Assembly: GCA_944326365.1 (NCBI GenBank)
Contig: CALVDR010000006.1
Location: 62,001-126,000 of the forward strand
Length of the DNA stretch: 64,000 nucleotides
Direction of reading: 5' to 3'
Origin: an uncultured Bacteroidales bacterium
GTDB lineage: Bacteria > Bacteroidota > Bacteroidia > Bacteroidales > UBA932
Shown: in pieces, positions 31,917 through 40,979 of the stretch
Position numbering within the stretch: position 1 is the stretch's first letter
Layout of the letters: each line of letters begins with the position of its first letter
Notes under the pieces: generated by a model
Seen by the model: only the letters and a program-made list of their open reading frames with translations
Database searches by the model: none
What the model was told of the DNA's origin: nothing
Made by a program: the position numbers and the translations under genes

Positions 31917-33575
31917 CTATCTCTGGTAAAGATATCTCTTGATACTGCGCTTCGGAGTCCTTTCGAAATCCTCAGGCATCACCTCTATCTTGGCGATTCT
32001 GGCATAGTTCGGCAGCTCCTTGTTCGTGACGGTAAGGGAATTGTTGAGATCCTGCACAAGAGCATCCTTGTCAAGACCGTCGATCTCCGCCTGATGGAAA
32101 TCAGGATATATAAGGGCTGTCAGACCGCCATGGTCCTCAATGACCAGAGAGTCCACGACATAATGCATGTTGTTCAGCACGCACTCGATTTCCTCCGGAT
32201 AGATGTTCTGGCCTGAAGGTCCGAGAATCATGCATTTCGAACGTCCCCTGAGATAGAGATAGCCGTCCTTGTCCATCACGCCCATGTCTCCGGTGTGAAA
32301 CCATCCGTCCTTAGTGAAAGCGGCTTCTGTAGCTTCTTCATTCTTGTAATAGCCGAGGAATACGTTCATGCCCTTGACCAGAACCTCGCCAGGTACAGTC
32401 TCAGGGTCAGGAGAGTCGATTCTGATCTCCATGTTAGGGGCTGTCTTTCCGCAAGAGAACTCCCTGTTCGTCTTCCAGTCGTCATATGAAATGATAGGAG
32501 CGCACTCTGTCATTCCGTAACCTACGGTGAACGGGAAGTTTATCTTCTTGAAGAAAGACTCCACTTCCTTGTTGAAAGCCGCTCCGCCTATGATGATTTC
32601 CTCGAACTTGCCGCCGAAAGCGTTCACCAGTTCAGTGCGGATCTTCTTCATGAGCATCTGGTTCAGGCCGGGCACATGTGACAGGAAGCGGATACCGGCC
32701 TTGTCAAGCAGCGGTTTCAGCTTCGACTTGTACACTTTCTCGATGATGAGCGGAACGGCAATCACGATATCCGGCTTCACTTCGGCAAGGGCCTGCATGA
32801 TGATCTTCGGACTCGGCACCCTGGTCAGGAAATGCACGTGGGTACCAACGGTAAGCTCGAAAAGCAGTTCGAACATCATGCCGTACATATGTGCCGACGG
32901 AAGCATGGCCACCACATTCGAGTTTTCCCCGATCATCGGCAGCACGCCCATGGCGAACTTGATATTCGAATAAAGCGCCCTGTAAGGGATCATCACTCCC
33001 TTCGAGAAACCTGATGTACCAGAAGTATAATTGATGAGGGCCAGCTCATCGGCGGAATCCTCATAATAGTCGATGCTCTCCGGAGTGAAGTTTCTCGGAT
33101 ATTTCTGTCCGAAATATTCATTCAGATGCTCCCGGATTACCTTGATTTCATCATTTTTCGTATAGAGGAACGAGAATGTGCTTATCTGCACTACGGCGAC
33201 AAGGTTAGGCATTTCGGTCTCGGTAAGTCCCTCCCATACCACATCGTCCACGAAAAGGATCTTCGCCTCCGAATGGTTTACCAGATGATGGATGTTGCCG
33301 GCCTTGAACTCGTGGAGAATCGGCACCGGCACGGCTCCGTATGTGAGGGCCGAAAGGAAGGACACTCCCCAGTTCGCCTGGTTTCTGGAGCAGATGGCTA
33401 CCTTGTCTCCTTTTTTCAGTCCGCATTTCTCATACATGATATGCATCTTGGCGATTCTTCTGGCCACGTCACGATAATGCAGGGTCACACCCTGATAGTT
33501 CGACAAGGCAGGGCGGTCCCAGTTCTTCTTGAAACTCTCTTCATAGAGCTTGTTTACTGACTTGAATTCAATCAT
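31917..33575 (-). CDS. Long-chain acyl-CoA/AMP-dependent ligase
   Basis: A 552-residue AMP-forming ligase of the ANL superfamily. The P-loop-like YTSGTSGFSKGV (about 180-191), YGMTE, DGWFHTGDMG and the hinge LRGRSK are in order. It activates a fatty acid to the acyl-adenylate and then passes it to CoA or a carrier protein. The ATG at 33575 (MIEFKSVNKLYEES) is chosen; an in-frame upstream start at 33674 would run into the preceding gene. That gene lies 53 bp away on the same strand. The acceptor and chain length are unknown. Confidence 0.9.
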   Translation of the reverse strand: MIEFKSVNKLYEESFKKNWDRPALSNYQGVTLHYRDVARRIAKMHIMYEKCGLKKGDKVAICSRNQANWGVSFLSALTYGAVPVPILHEFKAGNIHHLVNHSEAKILFVDDVVWEGLTETEMPNLVAVVQISTFSFLYTKNDEIKVIREHLNEYFGQKYPRNFTPESIDYYEDSADELALINYTSGTSGFSKGVMIPYRALYSNIKFAMGVLPMIGENSNVVAMLPSAHMYGMMFELLFELTVGTHVHFLTRVPSPKIIMQALAEVKPDIVIAVPLIIEKVYKSKLKPLLDKAGIRFLSHVPGLNQMLMKKIRTELVNAFGGKFEEIIIGGAAFNKEVESFFKKINFPFTVGYGMTECAPIISYDDWKTNREFSCGKTAPNMEIRIDSPDPETVPGEVLVKGMNVFLGYYKNEEATEAAFTKDGWFHTGDMGVMDKDGYLYLRGRSKCMILGPSGQNIYPEEIECVLNNMHYVVDSLVIEDHGGLTALIYPDFHQAEIDGLDKDALVQDLNNSLTVTNKELPNYARIAKIEVMPEDFERTPKRSIKRYLYQR

Positions 33576-33628
33576 CTCATTAAGTTTATTAAGTGTGCAA
33601 TGAATATGTTGTCGCGATTGTATATTGT

Positions 33629-35914
33629 CTATTGTCCGGCTATTCTGACAGTATGCTTCTTTCCGTCGTAGCATACCACCTCCACGGCTCCTCCATCCAT
33701 CGGCTTCACCTCGCTGTCAGGCCTGATCATCCTGTCTCCCGTGAAAACAGTGAGCGGTTCGCCCCCGTAGAAACTGAAAATCAGGGTCTGTATCGATGTC
33801 CTGACCACCCAGTAGGTGCTTCCGCTGACACGGATACGTTCAGGAAGGCCCTTGATGGTTTCGGAAGATGTTATGGTTTTCCATTGAGGCGGACGCCTCC
33901 CCTGAAGATTGTACATCTCTATGGTATTGTCCTTATGGAGAATCATGACATTGTATTTCCTGTTTCCGGAGAAGTCATATACGTCAGGGCCGAGCAGGAT
34001 TTCCTTTCCGAGGTCTACAGGGAACGGATTCACGAAACGTCCGAGCCTGTCGATGAGATGAAGCTTCGTGCCCGAAGCGAACAGGATCTGAAGCTTGCCG
34101 TTCGCAAAATAATCGACAGTCTGCGCACATCCGCATATCGGGGCATCGAAAGGCACTCCCCAGAGTCCTTTGCCGCCTTCTTCCTGCAGACACAGATACA
34201 GATTCTCCTGCTGGTAGAAGAGATTCCATTTCCCCGTACCCGAATTCTTCACGCGGAAAGGCCCTTCGGGTATCACCACTTCCGTATCTCTCTCGAATGC
34301 CGGAGCCTGGCTCTTGAGGACGACCGTGCGGCTGAGGTCCAGATCGAGGGTCAGACCGGACTTGGTCTCCGATACTGTAAAGAACGCCGGTTCATAGGTA
34401 ATGTCGGCAAAGGAAGCTTTCACACCAGGGTAGAAATCCTTCGAACAAAGGCCGGCGGTAAAGTCAGCATCTTCCGTAAGTGACAGATATGATACGAAAT
34501 ACGAATCTTTGGCTGACAGACGGTCCTCGACCGATGCATCCGCGAGAAAGGCTGCAAGCGTATAGTCAAGAGCCCTTCCCGAAGTGTATTCCGACAGGGC
34601 GTTACGGCTTCCGACCATGAGCCACCCGCCATGCATCATGAAACATGACTCGTTCTCCAGGGAGAACATACCTCCGAACAGGGCCGACAGGTATCCCTGA
34701 TAGCCGTACTGGAATATCCGGTCCTCGAAATCCGTTTCCGATACATCCTGTATCCCCTTGAAAAGTATTCTCGGGAATTTCTGCCCTACACGGGCAAGCA
34801 GGATCTTCTCAAGGCTGCCTCCGGCCGTAAAACATGCGGTTGCAGCTTCTTTCAGGGACAGGGCTTCCGCCCATGATTCAGGATCGATTCCAGCAGCCTT
34901 TTTCAGAGCCGATCTCTTCGCCTCGATGTCCTTCACCAGGGATTTCGTCTGGGCAAATGCAAGATACGTTTTCTGATAGGCCGCCACATTTTCGAACGGC
35001 ACGGAAGCCGCATAAATCACATACGACGGCAAGACAGACGAAACTTCAGACTTTGACGGGGCCAGTCCGGCGTAGATGTTCAGCATATCACCGGTACTGC
35101 CTGCCGAAAACGCTTTCCCGGAAAGGGAAAATCCGTCAGGTCCGCATTTCCGGATTTCAAAAGCCGTACAGTCTGCGAAGCCTGCCGCGGCTTCCACTGC
35201 ATCACGGCAATTCTTGGAAAACAGACGTGAAGCAAGTCTTCCGACTCCGGATTCCGGGATCACAGCCATATTCCCGGCGGAAACCATATCCACTGATTCC
35301 GGGAAACCTGTCTTGTCCAGAACGGATACCTCTGCCTTGAGATGTCTGAGGGCGGACTGGACCAGAATATCGGATGATGAAACCAGAACCAGGGCCCGTT
35401 TCCTGAGCGGGCTTCCTACGGACACATGGTCAGATCCGTCTGCATATTCTGCCGCCATTCCCGACTTCCGTGCTTCGGAAACCAGAAGATCGGCAGCCTG
35501 TGACGGCGCATCACCGGATTTTCCCGCATCAAGAACCAGCAGCGAAGCTGGCTCTCCTATATTATGCACGGAAAGCACCGCCGAGGCGGACATCAGGTCC
35601 TGATACATTGAAGAAGATGCACGGATGTTTTCCAGAAATGACGTCATCTTGCCGGCATCAGCCCTGTCCGAAACGAAATATCCGAATGCGGACCGCTCCG
35701 GTGAAAGGCAGTCCATAAGAGTACCCAAATCCTCGAATCTGAGCACGGCATCCGCATCTGAAGGGACGGCGGCGAGGAGCATATACTCACGGCTGTCGGC
35801 TATGCTGTCTTTTGATTCTCCCGTACCGGAATACAGGAAATACAATGATGCAGCGACTATAATCAGGAAAATTCCCAGAACCGACACACAGAGGATTAAA
35901 GATTTTCTGCTCAT
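33629..35914 (-). CDS. Large membrane-anchored protein of unknown function
   Basis: A 761-residue protein with one N-terminal membrane helix (about 7-29) and a long extracytoplasmic region. The first half (about 40-500) alternates helical and strand segments rich in Ser, Ala and Asp, in the manner of DUF3352-type proteins; the last 200 residues have repeated strand pairs that may be a beta-propeller-like or WD-like fold (YNVMILHKDNTIEMYNLQG). No catalytic motif is visible and I do not recognise the family with certainty. A -7 box (TATATTTG, 35938-35945, minus strand) lies 24 bases upstream. The ligase gene follows 53 bp downstream. Confidence 0.6.
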   Translation of the reverse strand: MSRKSLILCVSVLGIFLIIVAASLYFLYSGTGESKDSIADSREYMLLAAVPSDADAVLRFEDLGTLMDCLSPERSAFGYFVSDRADAGKMTSFLENIRASSSMYQDLMSASAVLSVHNIGEPASLLVLDAGKSGDAPSQAADLLVSEARKSGMAAEYADGSDHVSVGSPLRKRALVLVSSSDILVQSALRHLKAEVSVLDKTGFPESVDMVSAGNMAVIPESGVGRLASRLFSKNCRDAVEAAAGFADCTAFEIRKCGPDGFSLSGKAFSAGSTGDMLNIYAGLAPSKSEVSSVLPSYVIYAASVPFENVAAYQKTYLAFAQTKSLVKDIEAKRSALKKAAGIDPESWAEALSLKEAATACFTAGGSLEKILLARVGQKFPRILFKGIQDVSETDFEDRIFQYGYQGYLSALFGGMFSLENESCFMMHGGWLMVGSRNALSEYTSGRALDYTLAAFLADASVEDRLSAKDSYFVSYLSLTEDADFTAGLCSKDFYPGVKASFADITYEPAFFTVSETKSGLTLDLDLSRTVVLKSQAPAFERDTEVVIPEGPFRVKNSGTGKWNLFYQQENLYLCLQEEGGKGLWGVPFDAPICGCAQTVDYFANGKLQILFASGTKLHLIDRLGRFVNPFPVDLGKEILLGPDVYDFSGNRKYNVMILHKDNTIEMYNLQGRRPPQWKTITSSETIKGLPERIRVSGSTYWVVRTSIQTLIFSFYGGEPLTVFTGDRMIRPDSEVKPMDGGAVEVVCYDGKKHTVRIAGQ

Positions 35915-35937
35915 GATTCACTATACGATATATGCTG

Positions 35938-36029
35938 CAAATATACGTAGAAACTGAGAGGAATGGAAATAAACTTGTTTAATTTCCATTCCCGAAGTGC
36001 TACCGTATATGTGGCAAAGCCAAATATAC
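35938..36029 (-). promoter_or_regulatory. Intergenic region with -7 boxes and two inverted repeats
   Basis: The 180-base gap between ridA and the large anchored-protein gene contains TATATTTG on the minus strand twice (35938-35945, 36021-36028). An 11-bp perfect inverted repeat lies at 35960-35970/35982-35992 (GGAATGGAAAT). A second, 11 bp with one mismatch, lies at 36005-36015/36019-36029. The stems sit where -33 boxes would be expected, so they may be operators or the terminator region of the ridA transcript. Confidence 0.45.
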
Positions 36030-36094
36030 GAAAAAATTCGCCATTTACAGCAATAGGGGTAGTTTACCGTGCCGGTATACGTTCCAAATGAAGA

Positions 36095-36469
36095 TTATCT
36101 GACTGCTACAGCTTCTATCTCGACTTTCACTCCCATAGGAAGGGCAGCGACCTGATAGCATGCCCTGGCAGGTTTCTCAGTAGTGAAAAACTCGGAATAT
36201 ACAGCATTCATTGCACCGAAATCCGCGATGTCATTGAGAAGGACAGTAGTCTTTACGACATTCTCATATGTCATTCCGGCCTTTTCAAGTATGGCGCCGA
36301 TGTTCTTGAGCGACTGTCTGGTCTGTGCTTCTATGCTCTCAGGTACGGAACCGTCGGCAGGCACGACCGGAATCTGGCCGGAAATATAAAGAGTGCCGTT
36401 CACTTCCACGGCCTGTGAATACGGACCTACTGCCTTAGGCGCATTCTCTGTAGCTATAATCTGTTTCAT
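36095..36469 (-). CDS. ridA: RidA-family enamine/imine deaminase
   Basis: A 124-residue protein with the YjgF/YER057c/UK114 signature: TENAPKAVGPYSQAV at the N-terminus and PARACYQVAALPMG with the catalytic Arg near residue 103. It hydrolyses reactive 2-aminoacrylate and related enamines from PLP enzymes. The start is fixed by the conserved N-terminus and lies only 4 bases after the 3' end of the tRNA-Arg gene, so the mRNA would have almost no leader once the tRNA is cut out. Confidence 0.93.
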   Translation of the reverse strand: MKQIIATENAPKAVGPYSQAVEVNGTLYISGQIPVVPADGSVPESIEAQTRQSLKNIGAILEKAGMTYENVVKTTVLLNDIADFGAMNAVYSEFFTTEKPARACYQVAALPMGVKVEIEAVAVR

Positions 36470-36473
36470 ATTG

Positions 36474-36545
36474 TAGCCCCGAGCAGAATCGAACTGCTAT
36501 CTAAAGTTTAGGAAACTTCCATTCTATCCGTTGAACTACAGGGCC
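36474..36545 (-). tRNA. tRNA-Arg (anticodon CCU)
   Basis: A 72-base cloverleaf on the minus strand. The acceptor stem GGCCCTG pairs with CGGGGCT (two G-U), the D-arm is GTTC/GAAT, the anticodon stem GAAGT/ACTTT holds the loop TTCCTAA with anticodon CCT, and the T-arm is AGCAG-TTCGATT-CTGCT. Discriminator base A; CCA is not encoded. It reads AGG, a very frequent Arg codon here. It lies 17 bp after rpmF and 4 bp before ridA, inside their transcript. Confidence 0.95.
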
Positions 36546-36562
36546 AAGTCAGAAGACTGCGC

Positions 36563-36745
36563 TTACTCGGCGCTCTTCTGTATGATCTGGCGACCTCTAT
36601 AGTAGCCGCACTCAGGGCATACTCTGTGATACAGTACAGTCGCTCCGCAGTTTGAGCAGGTAGCCAATGTAGGCACTACTGCTTTATCATGTGTTCTTCT
36701 TTTGTCTCTTCTCTGTTTTGAGACTTTGTGTTTCGGATGTGCCAT
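36563..36745 (-). CDS. rpmF: Ribosomal protein L32
   Basis: A 60-residue basic protein, usual length for L32, starting [17 protein letters not shown] and carrying a zinc ribbon (CSNC...CPEC, about residues 30-46). It is part of the large ribosomal subunit. Both Cys pairs are kept, so this is the zinc-binding form. It follows the DUF177 gene by 28 bp, the usual yceD-rpmF arrangement, and precedes the tRNA-Arg gene. Confidence 0.97.
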   Translation of the reverse strand: MAHPKHKVSKQRRDKRRTHDKAVVPTLATCSNCGATVLYHRVCPECGYYRGRQIIQKSAE

Positions 36746-36773
36746 TTTATTATTTATTTTTTATGTTTCCAAT

Positions 36774-37310
36774 TCAGTTTTCGAAAATTCCCTTCAAGGC
36801 AGCGAAAGGACTGTCCTGAGCCGTGTCCCCGGTATCCGTCACCGAAATCCCTGTTCTGAGATATTTCATCACCAAAGGATTGCACTCACCTTCGGGATGC
36901 ATCCTGAGCATGGGAAGCGAAAGACATACATAATCGTATATGACCTGGGCCAGATCAAGTTCCGCGTCATCTCCGGAAAGCCAGACTATCTCCCTCCCGG
37001 ACGAATCGTCATCATCACCTCCTGCAGCCCCGCCGTCACCGAACTTCACGCTCAGCAGCGCCACAGTATCCACCGGAAGAGCCAGAGGATCAAGACAGCG
37101 GTCACAAGCCACGGAAACTGAACCTGAAACATGACAGTCCACTCCGGTATAATCCCCCGATTTCTCAATCACGACACATACGTCCAGATCGGCATCCAGA
37201 ATCTCGGAATTTTCAAAACTTTCAAAAAACTGCCTGCCCACTTTCATGACGGTCTCTGTCCGGCCGCGGGCCAATCCATTTAGAGGTATCAAAAATAAAT
37301 TCTTGTCCAT
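36774..37310 (-). CDS. DUF177 (YceD-like) protein
   Basis: A 178-residue protein with the Cys pattern VACDRCL and a later GECNP that mark DUF177. The family is linked to 23S rRNA accumulation in plants and E. coli and nearly always precedes rpmF, as here. An acidic stretch (DDDDSSG, about residue 105) separates two conserved halves. The start at 37310 follows a consensus promoter by about 18 bases from the predicted transcription start; an in-frame start at 37337 overlaps that promoter and is rejected. Confidence 0.85.
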   Translation of the reverse strand: MDKNLFLIPLNGLARGRTETVMKVGRQFFESFENSEILDADLDVCVVIEKSGDYTGVDCHVSGSVSVACDRCLDPLALPVDTVALLSVKFGDGGAAGGDDDDSSGREIVWLSGDDAELDLAQVIYDYVCLSLPMLRMHPEGECNPLVMKYLRTGISVTDTGDTAQDSPFAALKGIFEN

Positions 37311-37334
37311 AACCCGTAAATAGATTTGAGCGTG

Positions 37335-37364
37335 CAAAGATAGGAATAATTTTTATAAAATCAA
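37335..37364 (-). promoter_or_regulatory. Promoter for DUF177-rpmF-tRNA-ridA
   Basis: On the minus strand TTGA at 37361-37364, then a spacer of 18 bases, then TATCTTTG (37335-37342). The -33 box is inside the last codons of typA. Predicted start about 37328. Confidence 0.65.
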
Positions 37365-39160
37365 TCCAAATTGCCGCTTTTTCTCTTCCTTTCTATCTCG
37401 TCAAGAATTATCTTCCTGATTCTCATGGATTTAGGAGTCACTTCCACGAGCTCGTCCTCTTGAATATACTCAAGAGCCTCCTCAAGAGAGAAGACTATCG
37501 GAGGAGGAAGCATCACCTTGTCGTCACTTCCGGAAGCCCTCATGTTCGTCAGTTTCTTGGTCTTGCAGATGTTTATGTTAAGGTCTCTTTCCCTCGTATG
37601 CTCTCCCACGACCTGACCAGCATAGATTTCATCTCCCGGATTCACGAAGAAGCGGCCTCTGTCCTGCAGCTTGTCCATCGAATAAGCCACTGCCAGTCCG
37701 GTCTCCAGAGAAACGAGAGAACCGTTCGTCCTTTTCTCGATATCGCCCTTGTACGGCTCATATCCCTTGAACCTGTGCGCTACTACAGCCTCACCCTGAG
37801 TGGCAGTCAGAAGATTGCTTCTCAGTCCCATAAGCCCTCTGGCGGGTATGTCGAAATCCAGATGCGTGCGGTCACCCCTGTTTTCCATGTGGATAAGAGC
37901 ACCTTTCCTCCTGGTGGCGATCTCTATGGCTTTGCCTACGAACTCTTCAGGCACTTCTATGGTCAGATTCTCGATAGGTTCGCAGCGCTGTCCGTTGATG
38001 GTCTTGTCCAGCACTTTAGGCTGGCCGACCTGCAGTTCGAACCCCTCGCGTCTCATGGTCTCTATGAGCACGGAAAGATGAAGGACACCCCTTCCGTATA
38101 CTATAAAGGAATCGGCATTCGGTCCTGGTTTCACCCTGAGGGCAAGGTTCTTCTCAAGCTCCTTCTCAAGACGTTCTTTCAGATGCCGGGAAGTCACGAA
38201 CTTGCCCTCACGGCCGAAGAACGGCGAATTGTTTATGCAGAAGAGCATGCTCATGGTAGGCTCGTCGACCTCTATAGGAGGAAGCGGCTCGGGATTTTCG
38301 AAATCTGCTATGGTATCCCCTATCTCGAAGCCCTCAAGCCCTACTACGGCGCATATGTCACCACACTGCACGGATTCGACCTTGGTCTTTCCGAGGCCGT
38401 CGAAAACCATGAGGTCGCGGATTTTCTGCTTCTGTATGATATCGTACCGTTTGCACAGGCTTATGTTCATGCCTGAGTGAAGTTCGCCTCTGGTCACCCT
38501 GCCGACTGCTATACGCCCTACATATGGAGAGTATTCCAGTGAAGAAATAAGCATCTGCGGCGTTCCTTCATTGTGCGCAGGAGCAGGTATCACATCGATG
38601 ATGGTATCCAGGAGTGCAGTGATGTCATTCGTCGGCTTCCTCCAGTCACGGGACATCCAGCCCTGCTTGGCACTGCCGTACAATGTCTTGAAGTCGAGCT
38701 GGTCATCAGTGGCATTCAGGGAAAACATAAGGTCGAAAACTTCTTCCTGCACTTCATCCGGACGGCAGTTCTGCTTGTCTACCTTGTTTATGACGACGAT
38801 AGGCTTCTTGCCCATCTCGATGGCCTTCTGAAGCACGAACCTGGTCTGAGGCATGCAGCCTTCGAACGCGTCTACCAGCAGGAGTACGCCGTCAGCCATA
38901 TTCAGCACCCTTTCGACTTCACCGCCGAAATCGCTGTGGCCCGGAGTATCTATGACATTTATCTTCACCCCCTTGTATGGAACGGAGACATTTTTTGCGA
39001 GGATAGTGATCCCCCTTTCCCTTTCCAGGTCGTTGTTGTCCAGAATGAGTTCCCCCATCTTGTCTTCGCGGGCCTGCTTGGCCTGGTAGATCATCCTGTC
39101 CACGAGAGTGGTCTTGCCGTGATCGACGTGCGCAATGATAGCGATGTTTCTGATTTCCAT
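37361..39160 (-). CDS. typA: Translational GTPase TypA/BipA
   Basis: A 599-residue ribosome-binding GTPase of the EF-G class. G1 is AHVDHGKTT (about 9-17), G3 is DTPGHSDFGGEV, G4 is NKVD; then domain II, the V-like domain and the BipA-specific C-terminal domain with a conserved DDKVMLPPPIVFSLEEAL segment. Full length for the family. BipA helps assemble 50S subunits and is needed mainly at low temperature or under stress. The 5' leader contains an 11-bp hairpin (39182-39213). Confidence 0.96.
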   Translation of the reverse strand: MEIRNIAIIAHVDHGKTTLVDRMIYQAKQAREDKMGELILDNNDLERERGITILAKNVSVPYKGVKINVIDTPGHSDFGGEVERVLNMADGVLLLVDAFEGCMPQTRFVLQKAIEMGKKPIVVINKVDKQNCRPDEVQEEVFDLMFSLNATDDQLDFKTLYGSAKQGWMSRDWRKPTNDITALLDTIIDVIPAPAHNEGTPQMLISSLEYSPYVGRIAVGRVTRGELHSGMNISLCKRYDIIQKQKIRDLMVFDGLGKTKVESVQCGDICAVVGLEGFEIGDTIADFENPEPLPPIEVDEPTMSMLFCINNSPFFGREGKFVTSRHLKERLEKELEKNLALRVKPGPNADSFIVYGRGVLHLSVLIETMRREGFELQVGQPKVLDKTINGQRCEPIENLTIEVPEEFVGKAIEIATRRKGALIHMENRGDRTHLDFDIPARGLMGLRSNLLTATQGEAVVAHRFKGYEPYKGDIEKRTNGSLVSLETGLAVAYSMDKLQDRGRFFVNPGDEIYAGQVVGEHTRERDLNINICKTKKLTNMRASGSDDKVMLPPPIVFSLEEALEYIQEDELVEVTPKSMRIRKIILDEIERKRKSGNLD

Positions 39161-39181
39161 ATATTAGAATTCTTTATGATA

Positions 39182-39213
39182 TTTTTGAAGACATGCCTGC
39201 ACGTCTTCAAAAA
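39182..39213 (-). promoter_or_regulatory. Hairpin in the typA 5' leader
   Basis: An 11-bp perfect inverted repeat (TTTTTGAAGAC, 39182-39192; GTCTTCAAAAA, 39203-39213) with a 10-base loop lies between the promoter and the ATG. In the RNA it would begin at the very 5' end and stop 21 bases before the start codon. Confidence 0.6.
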
Positions 39214-39219
39214 GGACTG

Positions 39220-39250
39220 CAAAAGTAGAAAATTCTCGTATTAAAACGAA
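39220..39250 (-). promoter_or_regulatory. Promoter for typA
   Basis: On the minus strand TTCG (39247-39250), 19 bases, TACTTTTG (39220-39227): a perfect -7 box and one mismatch in the -33 box. Predicted start about 39213. Confidence 0.7.
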
Positions 39251-39281
39251 GTTTTTATTTTATTTTTCATATTCATTATAT

Positions 39282-39289
39282 TAATTTTG
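39282..39289 (+). promoter_or_regulatory. -7 box for guaA
   Basis: TAATTTTG, a perfect TAnnTTTG match, 12 bases before the ATG at 39302. No good -33 box (TTTA at the expected place). It implies a very short leader and rules out a TTG start at 39287. Confidence 0.55.
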
Positions 39290-39301
39290 CGGCAAATTAT
39301 C

Positions 39302-40885
39302 ATGGAAATGACAGAAAAGATCATCATTCTCGACTTCGGGTCGCAGGTCACGCAGCTCATCGGCCGCAGGCTCAGGGAACTGAACGTGTACTGCGAAATC
39401 TACCCGTTCAACAAGATTCCGGCACTGGACGGATCCGTAAAGGGGGTCATTCTTTCCGGAAGTCCGTTTTCAGTCCGCGACGAAAAAGCCCCGCAGGCCG
39501 ATCTGGACGGAATCAAGGGACGGCTTCCCCTGCTCGGCATCTGCTACGGGGCGCAGTATCTTGCCCACAAGTACGGCGGTGAGGTAAACGCGTCCATTGC
39601 CAGGGAATACGGCAGGGCGATGCTGGATATCACTGAAACAGACTCCCCGCTGATGAAGGGAGTATCCGCACATTCCCAGGTCTGGATGTCACACGGGGAC
39701 ACCATAGCCAGACTTCCTGAAGGAGGTGAGGTGATAGCTTCCACGGCAGATGTCAGGAATGCGGCATACCATATAAAAGGAGAGGACACTTACGCAGTCC
39801 AGTTCCATCCTGAGGTTTACCATACAGTAGAAGGGTCCAGGATACTGGCCAACTTCGCCCTCGGGATATGCGGCTGCCACGGAGACTGGACTCCGGCTTC
39901 ATTCATAGACACGACCATTGCGGAACTGAAAGCGAAACTCGGGGATGACAAGGTCATTCTGGGTCTGAGCGGAGGCGTGGACTCCACTGTGGCTGCCGTC
40001 CTGCTGAACAAGGCCATAGGACACAACCTCACATGTATCTTCGTGAACAACGGGCTTCTGAGGAAGAACGAATTCGAAGATGTCCTGGCTTCATATCAGG
40101 ACATGGGGCTGAATGTAATAGGCGCGGATGCCTCCGTCGAATTTCTGGAACAGCTCAAGGGTGTCACGGAGCCTGAAAAGAAGAGGAAAGTCATAGGCAG
40201 GCTGTTCATAGAGACCTTCGACAAGTATGCCAGGCAGATTGAAAACGCGAGATGGCTTGCCCAGGGCACCATATATCCGGACGTGATAGAATCGGCATCG
40301 GTAAACGGGCCGTCATCCACCATCAAGTCCCACCACAATGTGGGAGGACTGCCTGAAAAGATGAATCTGAAGATCGTGGAGCCTCTCCGTTCGCTGTTCA
40401 AGGACGAGGTCAGAAGGGTGGGACGCGCCCTGCAGATCAAGGAAGAACTGATAGGAAGACATCCTTTCCCGGGTCCGTCACTCGGTATCAGGATTCTGGG
40501 AGAAGTGACCGAAGACAAGCTGGCCATACTCCGAGAGGCCGATGACATCTTCATCCGCGGACTGAGGGAATACAAAATCGATGGCGTACCGTCCGCATCC
40601 GACCCTACCATGACAGCCACGAATCTATATGATTCCATATGGCAGGCAGGAGCCATGCTGCTTCCTGTCAAGAGTGTCGGAGTGATGGGTGACGAAAGGA
40701 CATACGAATATACCATAGCGCTCCGTGCGGTCATATCGACGGACGGCATGACAGCAGACTGGGTACACCTTCCTTACGACTTCATGGCGAAGGTCAGCAA
40801 CGATATCATAAACAAGGTCCGCGGAGTGAACCGCGTCGTCTACGATATCAGTTCAAAACCGCCTGCAACTATCGAATGGGAATAA
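39302..40885 (+). CDS. guaA: GMP synthase (glutamine-hydrolysing)
   Basis: A 527-residue two-domain enzyme making GMP from XMP. The N-terminal class I glutamine amidotransferase has the catalytic Cys in GICYGAQ and the His/Glu in QFHPEVYHT. The C-terminal part has the ATP pyrophosphatase loop [10 protein letters not shown] and the dimerisation domain ending [13 protein letters not shown] 39302 or the next ATG at 39308 are both possible starts because both follow the -7 box. Transcribed alone; the convergent gamma carbonic anhydrase gene ends 94 bp away. Confidence 0.96.
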   Translation: MEMTEKIIILDFGSQVTQLIGRRLRELNVYCEIYPFNKIPALDGSVKGVILSGSPFSVRDEKAPQADLDGIKGRLPLLGICYGAQYLAHKYGGEVNASIAREYGRAMLDITETDSPLMKGVSAHSQVWMSHGDTIARLPEGGEVIASTADVRNAAYHIKGEDTYAVQFHPEVYHTVEGSRILANFALGICGCHGDWTPASFIDTTIAELKAKLGDDKVILGLSGGVDSTVAAVLLNKAIGHNLTCIFVNNGLLRKNEFEDVLASYQDMGLNVIGADASVEFLEQLKGVTEPEKKRKVIGRLFIETFDKYARQIENARWLAQGTIYPDVIESASVNGPSSTIKSHHNVGGLPEKMNLKIVEPLRSLFKDEVRRVGRALQIKEELIGRHPFPGPSLGIRILGEVTEDKLAILREADDIFIRGLREYKIDGVPSASDPTMTATNLYDSIWQAGAMLLPVKSVGVMGDERTYEYTIALRAVISTDGMTADWVHLPYDFMAKVSNDIINKVRGVNRVVYDISSKPPATIEWE

Positions 40886-40979
40886 AAGAGACGGTGTCAA
40901 AATGGTAAATTTTGCACAGTAAATGACTTAGCCCGAATCCCGATAATAACGCAGCAGTTTGCATTTATGACACACCGCC

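Noticed and set aside
40886..40979. Possible terminator between guaA and the gamma carbonic anhydrase gene
   Set aside because: The matching words (GGTGTCA and TGACAC) are short, imperfect and 70 bases apart.
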